Positions 53,657 through 59,916 of a DNA stretch of 64,000 nucleotides are shown in pieces. The notes beneath the pieces are model-generated. The model ran no database searches, was not told the origin of the DNA, and saw only the letters and a program-made list of their open reading frames with translations. Within the stretch, counting starts at the first letter, position 1, and each line of letters begins with the position of its first letter. The DNA is from Mesorhizobium sp. WSM3862 (lineage in GTDB: Bacteria > Pseudomonadota > Alphaproteobacteria > Rhizobiales > Rhizobiaceae), in contig NZ_NSGE01000015.1 of NCBI RefSeq assembly GCF_002294985.1, positions 1 through 64,000 on the forward strand, given 5' to 3'. Both the position numbers and the translations under genes were made by a program.

Positions 53657-55921
53657 ATGACAGCCTGCGATAATCTCGCAACGCTAGACCGTGCCCTTTT
53701 CTACATAGCAAAAGGCTTTCCCGTTTTCCCATGCCGCGGCAAGGAGGAGTGGGATGATCACACCGGAGATTACCTCGCACCCAAGACGCCGCTGACTTCG
53801 AATGGTCTACGCGGCGCAACCAAGAACGAGCGCATCGTACGGGAATGGTGGCGGCGCACACCGGACGCAATGATCGGCCTACCGACCGGCAAGCCAACTG
53901 GCGTGTGGGTGCTGGATCTCGACAAAAAAGCAGGCGTTGGTGACGGTCATGAGTGGTTGGACGAGATGGAGGCTCGGCATGGGCCCTTACCTGACACGGC
54001 TCGCGCGACCACCATGGGCGGCGGTACGCATCTATTCTTCAAATACGTTGACGGCATTCGGAACCGTGGCGGCCTCGGTCTCTGCGTGGACGTCAGAGGA
54101 ACCGGCGGATACGTCATTGCACCGGGCAGCGTGGCCGGTGATGGTCGGGGCTACGAATGGGTCGACGGCTACGGACCGGAGCACATTGTTGACGCACCGC
54201 AGTGGCTCCTTTCGCTCGTCCTACCGCCGAAGCGCGAGCACCATCACCCGGTTGAATATCACTATCAGTCGAGCGGCAACACGCCATACGTCGAGCGTGC
54301 GCTTGAGGACGAGCTACGCGGCCTCGCCACCACGCCACCAGGTGGCCGAGGCTATGCGCTCAACGCCAGTGCCTTCAGCGTGGGCCAACTGGTCGGCGCC
54401 GGCGCTGTATCGCGCTCGGAGGCTGAAGGACGGCTATATGATGCCGCCATGGCGTGCGGCGTTGCCCAGAAGGACGGCGAGCGCGAGACGCTTGCCAAGA
54501 TTCGGCGCGGGCTGGACGCTGGCGAACGGCAACCGCGGCACATACCGGAGCCGGGTTTTGCGCAGGACAATACGCGGCTGGTCGACGTCAAGCGGATGAT
54601 CGCCAATGGTCTGGCTAAGGGAAGCAAGTCAACCAAGATAGACGCCATTGTCGAGCCGACCACTGATACGGAAGTCCAAGACAAGATTGCTGATGCCGTT
54701 TCAGAGGCGCGCCATAAGGATGAAGACGCACCGCCCATCACCATCACGCCGTACATGTGGAAAGATCCACGCACGTTGCCGCGGCGCGAGTTCGCATTCG
54801 GCAAGCACTACGTGCGCAAGTACGTGTCCGTGACGGTGGCGCCTGGCGGACTTGGCAAAACCAGCAATAGCATTGTTGAGGCGCTATCCATGACGTCAAG
54901 CAAGATGCTGACAGGCACCAAGCCAGACGATCGCCTGCGCGTGTGGCTGTTCAATGCGGAGGACCCACGCGACGAGCTCGAACGCCGAATCCAGGCTGCA
55001 GCCAAGCACTACAACCTCAGTCCGGACGACATGAACGGCTATCTGTTCGTGGACACGGGACGCGAGCAGGAACTTGTAGTCGCGGTGGACGATAAGAAAG
55101 GCGTCAAGATACAGGTGCCCATCGTCGAGGCTGTCGTTGAGCAGATACAGCGGCACAAGATTGACGTCATGATCGTTGACCCGTTTGTGTCCACTCACAG
55201 CGTCAATGAGAATGACAACGGGGCCATCGATAAGGTGGCCAAGCTATGGGGACACATAGCCGACGAGACTAACTGCGCCATCGACATCGTGCATCATCTG
55301 AAGAAATTGTCGGACCGTGAGGCAACGGTAGAGGACGCTCGAGGTGCGGTGTCCCTGATCGGCGCAGCGCGATCGGTGCGCGTGTTGAACCGAATGACGG
55401 CAGAGCAGGCCACGAAGGCCGGTATCGATCGAAACGACCGCTTCAGCTATTTCTACATCACTCAAGGCAAAGCCAATCTCACCAAGCAGGACCACCGGGC
55501 AGACTGGCGCAAGCTGGAATCCGTGGCGCTCGGCAACGGCGTCGGGCTGACTAGCCCGCAGGACCATGCCGGCGTCGTTACAAAGTGGGACTGGCCGTCT
55601 GACGAGGAAGTCGCAGAGACCGTGTCTGCGGAAATTAAGGACCGCGTCCTGGTCACGCTGGGCAACCAGGATCATCGCGAAAGCGCACAGTCGGATGAAT
55701 GGGCGGGCTACGTGCTGGCCGAGGCGATGGGCGTCGATGTCGTCAGGGAAAAGGTCATGTCGGCAGAAAAGAAACGGATGAAGGCGGTCCTCGACGCATG
55801 GCTGGGCAGTGGAATTATATCCATCGAGACCAGACCGGACCCCAAACACGTCGAGCGAAAAATCAAGTATATTCGCCCGGCAGCCACCACCTCACCACAT
55901 CACGTGGGCGTGGGTGGATAA
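53657..55921 (+). CDS. Bifunctional primase-polymerase / RepA-like helicase
   Basis: Replication protein of 754 residues. The N-terminal Prim-Pol domain (residues 1-190) has IAKGFPVFPCRGKE, GVWVLDLDKK (Asp87, Asp89) and GGGTHLFFKY (His125), the archaeo-eukaryotic primase catalytic set. The C-terminal AAA domain of the RepA/AAA_25 class has Walker A APGGLGKTS (about residue 396) and Walker B VMIVDPFVS. It should make primers and unwind phage DNA. No origin was identified, but iterons may be near. Confidence 0.9.
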   Translation: MTACDNLATLDRALFYIAKGFPVFPCRGKEEWDDHTGDYLAPKTPLTSNGLRGATKNERIVREWWRRTPDAMIGLPTGKPTGVWVLDLDKKAGVGDGHEWLDEMEARHGPLPDTARATTMGGGTHLFFKYVDGIRNRGGLGLCVDVRGTGGYVIAPGSVAGDGRGYEWVDGYGPEHIVDAPQWLLSLVLPPKREHHHPVEYHYQSSGNTPYVERALEDELRGLATTPPGGRGYALNASAFSVGQLVGAGAVSRSEAEGRLYDAAMACGVAQKDGERETLAKIRRGLDAGERQPRHIPEPGFAQDNTRLVDVKRMIANGLAKGSKSTKIDAIVEPTTDTEVQDKIADAVSEARHKDEDAPPITITPYMWKDPRTLPRREFAFGKHYVRKYVSVTVAPGGLGKTSNSIVEALSMTSSKMLTGTKPDDRLRVWLFNAEDPRDELERRIQAAAKHYNLSPDDMNGYLFVDTGREQELVVAVDDKKGVKIQVPIVEAVVEQIQRHKIDVMIVDPFVSTHSVNENDNGAIDKVAKLWGHIADETNCAIDIVHHLKKLSDREATVEDARGAVSLIGAARSVRVLNRMTAEQATKAGIDRNDRFSYFYITQGKANLTKQDHRADWRKLESVALGNGVGLTSPQDHAGVVTKWDWPSDEEVAETVSAEIKDRVLVTLGNQDHRESAQSDEWAGYVLAEAMGVDVVREKVMSAEKKRMKAVLDAWLGSGIISIETRPDPKHVERKIKYIRPAATTSPHHVGVGG

Positions 55922-55950
55922 AAATCACCCCACCGCAAGTATTTATCCAC

Positions 55951-56002
55951 CTCCCACACCACCCCTTCCCCTCTTTATAGGGAAGGGTGTGGTGTGGTGG
56001 AG
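55951..56002. repeat. Long perfect hairpin downstream of the replication gene
   Basis: CCACACCAC + CCCTTCCC (55954-55970) pairs with GGGAAGGG (55980-55987) and GTGGTGTGG (55989-55997), a 17-pair stem with one bulged base and a CTCTTTATA loop. One strand is almost only purine, the other pyrimidine. There is no T-run, so it is not a classic terminator. It could be a processing site or part of an origin. Confidence 0.65.
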
Positions 56003-56049
56003 GGGGAGGTAGGTAGTGAACAGGTCACTCAGGAAGAGGTGGGCGGCAC

Positions 56050-56229
56050 GTGGCTCACGAAGAAAGTGAGACCCTGCGGAACATCGAAGGAAAGGAAGGA
56101 CCCATTCAGGAGGTTAGCATTTCGGACCTCATCAAGAACGTCGCAAGCGCGAGCACGGCCGCCGCGAGCCGGCGCCTATTTTTTTTCGAGGTTCCCTTTA
56201 CCGACCACGGCCTGGCGCTTTTTATGTAG
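56050..56229 (+). CDS. Small phage protein (GTG start)
   Basis: The frame from GTG 56050 gives 59 residues (AHEESETLRNIEGKEGPIQEVSISDLIKNV ... FFFEVPFTDHGLALFM). GGAAGAGG is 13 bases upstream. Its stop overlaps the next start (TAGTG). Because it is short it can be missed by gene finders. No family known. Confidence 0.5.
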   Translation: MAHEESETLRNIEGKEGPIQEVSISDLIKNVASASTAAASRRLFFFEVPFTDHGLALFM

Positions 56230-56348
56230 TGCGCGCATTCCTTGCCGCACCAATCCCAGCACGAACCGCACCATTTCGGGGACACAGAAATGCAGACCAA
56301 ACGGTGCGCAAGAACAGAAAGCCAACGCCAGGTCGGGCGGTGACATGA
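56229..56348 (+). CDS. Micro-ORF linked to both neighbours
   Basis: GTG 56229 overlaps the previous stop by one base, and its TGA 56346 overlaps the next ATG 56345 (ATGA). The 39 residues are basic and Pro/Arg-rich (RTAPFRGHRNADQTVRKNRKP). The double overlap supports translation, but the sequence itself does not prove a protein. It could also be a coupling leader. Confidence 0.4.
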   Translation: MRAFLAAPIPARTAPFRGHRNADQTVRKNRKPTPGRAVT

Positions 56349-56578
56349 TCCAGACATGGAGCCACCCGCAACTACGGATCACGGAAAACCAGGCCGACTT
56401 TCTCCGGCGAGGCTTTGTACATCACTGGTCGGCCGCTTTCGCTGACCGCACTCGGCGCAGCCTCGAACAGCGGAAAATGTTGTCGTGGCGGCCAGCCGGT
56501 GATGGAACGTTCAGCTTGGCTGCCAATGTCAAAGGCCGAGCGGCACTCGAACTTTTTGATTGTGGGAGCACACATTGA
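56345..56578 (+). CDS. Small phage protein
   Basis: Protein of 77 residues: MIQTWSHPQLRITENQADFLRRGFVHHWSAAFADRTRRSLEQRKMLSWRPAGDGTFSLAANVKGRAALELF. ATG 56345 sits in an ATGA overlap. The end overlaps the next gene by 4 bases (TTGA). No named family. Confidence 0.55.
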   Translation: MIQTWSHPQLRITENQADFLRRGFVHHWSAAFADRTRRSLEQRKMLSWRPAGDGTFSLAANVKGRAALELFDCGSTH

Positions 56579-57579
56579 AAAAAGGATCTTTGGCCGATCA
56601 GCTTTCTGCGATGCTGGCTTATCGCAACCGTGCCGACATCGATGCACCAGTTGAGACTGCCCGCACGAACTGGACGATCGTTCCCGCCAACGACAACGCC
56701 AATCCAGAGGAAATCGCAAACACGCACGTGGAGAGGCGATTGGCGATCAGGCCAACGATCTCAAAGATTTTGCGCGAGTCCGCGGAAGTCGACTGTCGTC
56801 CAGTTCCAGTCGCTGACGTGAGCAAAGCAAAAGGCGAACATGACCTTGAACTGTATCCTGTCGCTCGGGATGTGGAGTACGGTTTCGCTACAGACGATAA
56901 CGGAAAGCGGCATCGGGTCGTAGTCCGCATCGGAAGGCTGCGCTTCAGCGACGGTACGCAAACCGAGAAAGGTTTTGCAAAAGGGCTGGACGGCAAGTTG
57001 GTCATCAAAGATTTAGAAATGCCCGTTGGCGCCATGCTGCGCACGGAGGAACAGCAAGAGCGCATGCTCGGCGGTAATGGCGTCAGCAAAGCCTACATTG
57101 AGCAATCGAACCTGTATTTTGCCCAAATGCTGGGCGCCATTGAGCCACGGTACGTGAAGGGAACCGGGCGCCGCTACGGGCGCTCGTATTCGGCCGCGGA
57201 ATCCCGCACAATGCTTGCGGAGGCCTACGCTAACACGCCAGTGCTGCCGCCTGTGAAGCGGTACCGGAAGGGCTTGCCATGCGGCAGCCAGCGAGTAGCC
57301 GAAAGCTTCCTTGGCATGCAGAAGGGCAAGAAAGGCGAAAGCGGATCGATTGCTTGGGAGGATGTGTCCAGCCACATCGTCAACCGCGAGGTCTGGGAGG
57401 CAACGCTGACATACCTGACCGAGGCCGAGACCACTGTGCTGGACAAGGCGCTCGAGGCCGGCAGCCTGGCCGAGCTTGGCGATGGTGGCCATAGGCGCAC
57501 GCGCGAAAGGCAAGGGCGCCGTAAACTGCAGGCAGCGAATGATAATTTGCTTGCCGCACTCAAAAAATCTGCTGCCTAG
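56575..57579 (+). CDS. Phage protein of unknown function
   Basis: Protein of 334 residues. TTG 56575 overlaps the previous stop. The first half is beta-rich (DLELYPVARDVEYGFATDDNGKRHRVVVRIGRLRF), and the second half is helical with a basic end (GHRRTRERQGRRKLQAANDNLLAALKKSAA). No enzyme motif is recognised. It lies between the replication gene and the tRNA cluster. Confidence 0.65.
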   Translation: MKKGSLADQLSAMLAYRNRADIDAPVETARTNWTIVPANDNANPEEIANTHVERRLAIRPTISKILRESAEVDCRPVPVADVSKAKGEHDLELYPVARDVEYGFATDDNGKRHRVVVRIGRLRFSDGTQTEKGFAKGLDGKLVIKDLEMPVGAMLRTEEQQERMLGGNGVSKAYIEQSNLYFAQMLGAIEPRYVKGTGRRYGRSYSAAESRTMLAEAYANTPVLPPVKRYRKGLPCGSQRVAESFLGMQKGKKGESGSIAWEDVSSHIVNREVWEATLTYLTEAETTVLDKALEAGSLAELGDGGHRRTRERQGRRKLQAANDNLLAALKKSAA

Positions 57580-57987
57580 TGCCGCAATTCGCGACTGCCA
57601 TGGTGTGGAAGGATGAAGGGATGTTTTTGACATCCCCACACCTTCCGCAATGCGGACGCTCGGTTATGTGGCGGAACAGATGACTTGTGCATCGCGGCGC
57701 CACCGCTGAACCGGGCGTAACTATACGACAACAGCCATATAGCGGTTTGGTGCGCCATCCGCGCCTACTTTGTTGTCGCTCATCGCCACCTAGCGCGTCC
57801 TCCTCCCGCAGCGTTGTGGCGTTTCTGCCTCGCTCCTATTGCTGGTCGCCTAGCGCCTGGCAGTGGTTGAGCGAGGCACCAAATTCATCATCCGGGTATA
57901 AACCGGGCACTCGGGTTGATCGCCGAGTAGCGGATGGGTGAAAGAGCGGATTAAGGATTCGTCCTCCGTACTTACCCATCATCATTT
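57580..57987. other. Non-coding stretch before the tRNA cluster
   Basis: About 400 bases with no gene. It begins with a composite hairpin: GGTGTGG (57602) and GGGATGT (57618) pair with ACATCCC (57630) and CACACC (57637), a possible termination or processing site for the gene before. A possible decayed tRNA-like pair of hairpins (CCGGGTATAAACCGG; CTCGGGTTGATCGCCGAG, about 57895-57930) lies near the right end. Confidence 0.5.
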
Positions 57988-58064
57988 AGCGATGTAGAGA
58001 AGCGGCCTATCTCGCTTGGCTCATAACCAAGAGAACGTCGGTTCAAATCTGACCAGCGCAACCA
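57988..58064 (+). tRNA. tRNA-Met (CAT)
   Basis: Cloverleaf with D-stem GAGA/TCTC, anticodon stem CTTGG/CCAAG, loop CTCATAA (anticodon CAT), T-arm GTCGG-TTCAAAT-CTGAC and a genomic CCA. The acceptor stem has two mismatches (A1-A72 and A5-G68). Whether it reads Met or Ile (CAT modified to lysidine) cannot be told. Confidence 0.75.
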
Positions 58065-58070
58065 AACAAC

Positions 58071-58144
58071 GCGGATATAGCTCAGAGGCAGAGCAGTAGG
58101 CTTCCACCCTATGTGCGGGATTTCGATATTCCCTATCCACTCCA
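58071..58144 (+). tRNA. tRNA-Gly (TCC)
   Basis: Acceptor GCGGATA/TATCCAC with one mismatch, D-stem GCTC/GAGC, anticodon stem GTAGG/CCTAT with loop CTTCCAC (TCC), T-loop TTCGATA and encoded TCCA. Confidence 0.85.
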
Positions 58145-58148
58145 TTTT

Positions 58149-58224
58149 TGGAGTGTCGCCAAGCAGGTAAGGCACGCGGCTGTTAACCGCGCTACCGCAG
58201 GTTCGAATCCTGCCTCTCCAGCCA
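58149..58224 (+). tRNA. tRNA-Asn (GTT)
   Basis: Acceptor TGGAGTG/CTCTCCA (one T-T mismatch), anticodon stem CGCGG/CCGCG with loop CTGTTAA (GTT), T-arm GCAGG-TTCGAAT-CCTGC and encoded GCCA. Confidence 0.88.
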
Positions 58225-58225
58225 C

Positions 58226-58303
58226 GTCGGTGTAGCTTAGCCAGGGCAAAAGCAGCGGTCTCCAAAACCGCGATCGTTGGTTCGAATCCAGCCACCTTCG
58301 CCA
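58226..58303 (+). tRNA. tRNA-Trp (CCA)
   Basis: D-stem GCTT/AAGC, anticodon stem GCGGT/ACCGC with loop CTCCAAA (CCA), T-arm GTTGG-TTCGAAT-CCAGC and encoded GCCA. The acceptor GTCGGTG/CACCTTC has two mismatches at positions 2-71 and 3-70. Confidence 0.8.
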
Positions 58304-58353
58304 ACTCACAGAGGAAGCAACGATGTCCAAGGATCGACCGCGACCCACCCTTA

Positions 58354-58428
58354 CAGGGTGAAGCTCGTGCAGAAGAGTACCGGCCTTGGAAGCCGGATGC
58401 CGGAGGGCGGAACTCCGCACCCTGACCA
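58354..58428 (+). tRNA. tRNA-Pro (TGG), aberrant elbow
   Basis: Perfect acceptor CAGGGTG/CACCCTG with C1-G72, discriminator A73 and CCA, D-stem GCTC/GAGT, perfect anticodon stem CCGGC/GCCGG with loop CTTGGAA (TGG) and T-stem CGGAG/CTCCG. The D-loop (GTGCAGAA) lacks the G18G19 pair and the T-loop is GGCGGAA instead of TTCRANY, so the usual D-loop/T-loop contacts cannot form. The proline identity elements C1-G72, A73, G35 and G36 are intact. A tRNA scan may miss it. Confidence 0.65.
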
Positions 58429-58448
58429 ATTCTAGGAGAGGAGAATAC

Positions 58449-58661
58449 ATGACAACTGCAGTTGTGGTTACAGTGCCAGAAGACGCCAGCTATCGAGCTC
58501 GCGTAATCAACTACGACTTGACCGGCGGTGAGTGGGTTGAGGCTGACACGGTTCACGTCGAACCGGGCAAGTCCAACACTCGGTACGTCTGGGATACGCG
58601 CTGCCTGACCGTTCTGGAAGTCGGTCTTAGCGATGCTACAGAGGTCAACGGAGGAGAATGA
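58449..58661 (+). CDS. Small phage protein
   Basis: Protein of 70 residues: MTTAVVVTVPEDASYRARVINYD ... WVEADTVHVEPGKSNTRYVWDTRCLTVLEV, a small beta domain. GGAGAGGAG lies before ATG 58449. It begins 20 bases after the tRNA cluster. No family known. Confidence 0.65.
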   Translation: MTTAVVVTVPEDASYRARVINYDLTGGEWVEADTVHVEPGKSNTRYVWDTRCLTVLEVGLSDATEVNGGE

Positions 58662-58663
58662 CC

Positions 58664-58885
58664 ATGAACGCATTCAGCCCTTGGTTCAACGGCACGCCCA
58701 CTCCTGAGACCGATGCCTTCGAAGTAGGCGACATCGTCACACTCATCAGTGGTGGTCCGCCGCTTACCGTGCTCAATGCATGCGACTGCGGTGCGGTTGA
58801 GGTTGCCTGGTTCGATGGCTCTAGCCTGTCGGTGCAGGACTTACCGGAGGAAGCGCTCGTCCACTGGGTTGACCCTGATGAATAG
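58664..58885 (+). CDS. DUF2158/YodC-like small protein
   Basis: Protein of 73 residues: FEVGDIVTLISGGPPLTVLNACDCGAVEVAWFDGSSLSVQDLPEEALVHW. The GD-V-L-SGGP-MTV...V.W...L....P...L pattern is that of the YodC/DUF2158 family. ATG 58664 is used because GGAGGAG is 8 bases upstream; ATG 58658 is too near it. Confidence 0.75.
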   Translation: MNAFSPWFNGTPTPETDAFEVGDIVTLISGGPPLTVLNACDCGAVEVAWFDGSSLSVQDLPEEALVHWVDPDE

Positions 58886-59009
58886 CATCACCCGCTTGCT
58901 CGACAAGGTTCGGCAGTGGTTCGACGAATGGGTAATGCGAGCATGGATCTGGTATCACCTCAATGCCTATGACGCACGGCGCCACCAAGCCGGACAGGCG
59001 CTCGCCTGA
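58878..59009 (+). CDS. Very small phage protein (uncertain)
   Basis: The frame of 43 residues (MNSITRLLDKVRQWFDEWVMRAWIWYHLNAYDARRHQ) starts 8 bases before the previous stop and overlaps the HNH gene. It has an amphipathic helix with five Trp. A real gene is possible from the tight packing. Confidence 0.4.
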   Translation: MNSITRLLDKVRQWFDEWVMRAWIWYHLNAYDARRHQAGQALA

Positions 59010-59289
59010 GGCTGCGGAATACCGCAAGCTCTATTCCACGGCCAGATGGAAACGCCTTCGTGAATTCAAGCTCGCACAGCAGCCGCTGTGCGAGTGGTGC
59101 CTTGAGCAGGAGATAGTCGAGCCCGCTACCGAGGTGCACCACGCTGATGGCGGTCACAAGGGCGATGTCGTTAAGTTCTTTGCCGGTCCATTCGTTTCAA
59201 CCTGCAAGCCGTGCCATTCAAGGCGCGGCCAGCGCGAGGACCTTGGGTTGACGGTGATCCGGTTCGGGCCAGACGGCTGGCCTCTGTGA
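58963..59289 (+). CDS. HNH endonuclease
   Basis: Protein of 108 residues: YRKLYSTARWKRLREFKLAQQPLCEWCLEQEIVEPATEVHHADGGHKGD ... TCKPCHSRR. CxxC (CEWC), the EVHH core and the second CxxC (CKPC) define the HNH zinc-bound fold. In many HK97-like phages an HNH protein next to terminase assists DNA cutting at cos or pac. ATG 58963 or 58969 are both possible. Confidence 0.9.
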   Translation: MPMTHGATKPDRRSPEAAEYRKLYSTARWKRLREFKLAQQPLCEWCLEQEIVEPATEVHHADGGHKGDVVKFFAGPFVSTCKPCHSRRGQREDLGLTVIRFGPDGWPL

Positions 59290-59386
59290 CTTGCACGATG
59301 CTTGTCGATACTTCGCAGGCCTAAGTACATCTGGTCAAATAAATCGACCGATATTGCAAAACGCAAGAATATTTCGCGAATTGTAG

Positions 59387-59415
59387 TTGACGGCCACCCA
59401 GCCGGATGGTATAAT
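59387..59415 (+). promoter_or_regulatory. Near-consensus sigma-70 promoter (late genes)
   Basis: TTGACG (59387-59392), exactly 17 bases, TATAAT (59410-59415), with an AT-rich stretch upstream (AAGAATATTTCGCGAATTG). It lies 118 bases ahead of the terminase small-subunit start, in the only gap of the late region (59290-59532). It is the best match to a consensus promoter in this GC-rich window. Confidence 0.75.
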
Positions 59416-59532
59416 GGAGGGTTGGGGAGGGGTGTCGATGCCCTTCCGGCCGTCGGACCCTGCTACCGGCGCATCCCCCACAGCGCACACGTCTGCAATT
59501 CGAAATATGACCCCCGCTCAGGATTTCGCCCT

Positions 59533-59916
59533 ATGGCACGGCCGAGAAATCCCCTCGCCAAAGCCAAGGCCGAGGGGCGTGAAAAGATAAATGCTGGGCG
59601 CTTCAAGGATCGCGCGGAGCCAAAGGCCGGTGGGCCGCTTGGTGCCCCTCCGAAGTGGATCGTTGATACCGACACCAGCAAAGCAAAGTCGGCATGGCAG
59701 CTCTTTCAGAAGGAGCTGCCATGGCTCAACCAGTCGCACCGCATGCTGGTTGGTATGGCCGCCAACATCCAAGGACGCGTGATGGCGGGTCAAGAGGTTG
59801 GCGTCCAAGCCATGAACCTGCTCCGCCAAATGCTTGGCCAGATGGGCGCAACACCAGCCGACGCGACCAAGATCACGGTGCCTGATGACGAGGATAAGGA
59901 CGATCTGCTCGACTGA
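59533..59916 (+). CDS. Terminase small subunit (P27 family)
   Basis: DNA-recognition subunit of the packaging motor, 127 residues. MARPRNPLAKAKAEGREKINAGRFKDRAEP and GAPPKWI ... AWQLFQKELPWLNQSHRMLVGMAANIQGRV are of the P27 small terminase type. ATG 59533 is the start; a longer open frame upstream runs through the promoter. It overlaps the large-subunit gene. Confidence 0.82.
   Translation: MARPRNPLAKAKAEGREKINAGRFKDRAEPKAGGPLGAPPKWIVDTDTSKAKSAWQLFQKELPWLNQSHRMLVGMAANIQGRVMAGQEVGVQAMNLLRQMLGQMGATPADATKITVPDDEDKDDLLD

Noticed and set aside
57895..57930. Possible sixth tRNA upstream of the tRNA cluster
   Set aside because: There is an anticodon-like and a T-arm-like hairpin, but no D-arm, no matching acceptor stem and no CCA.
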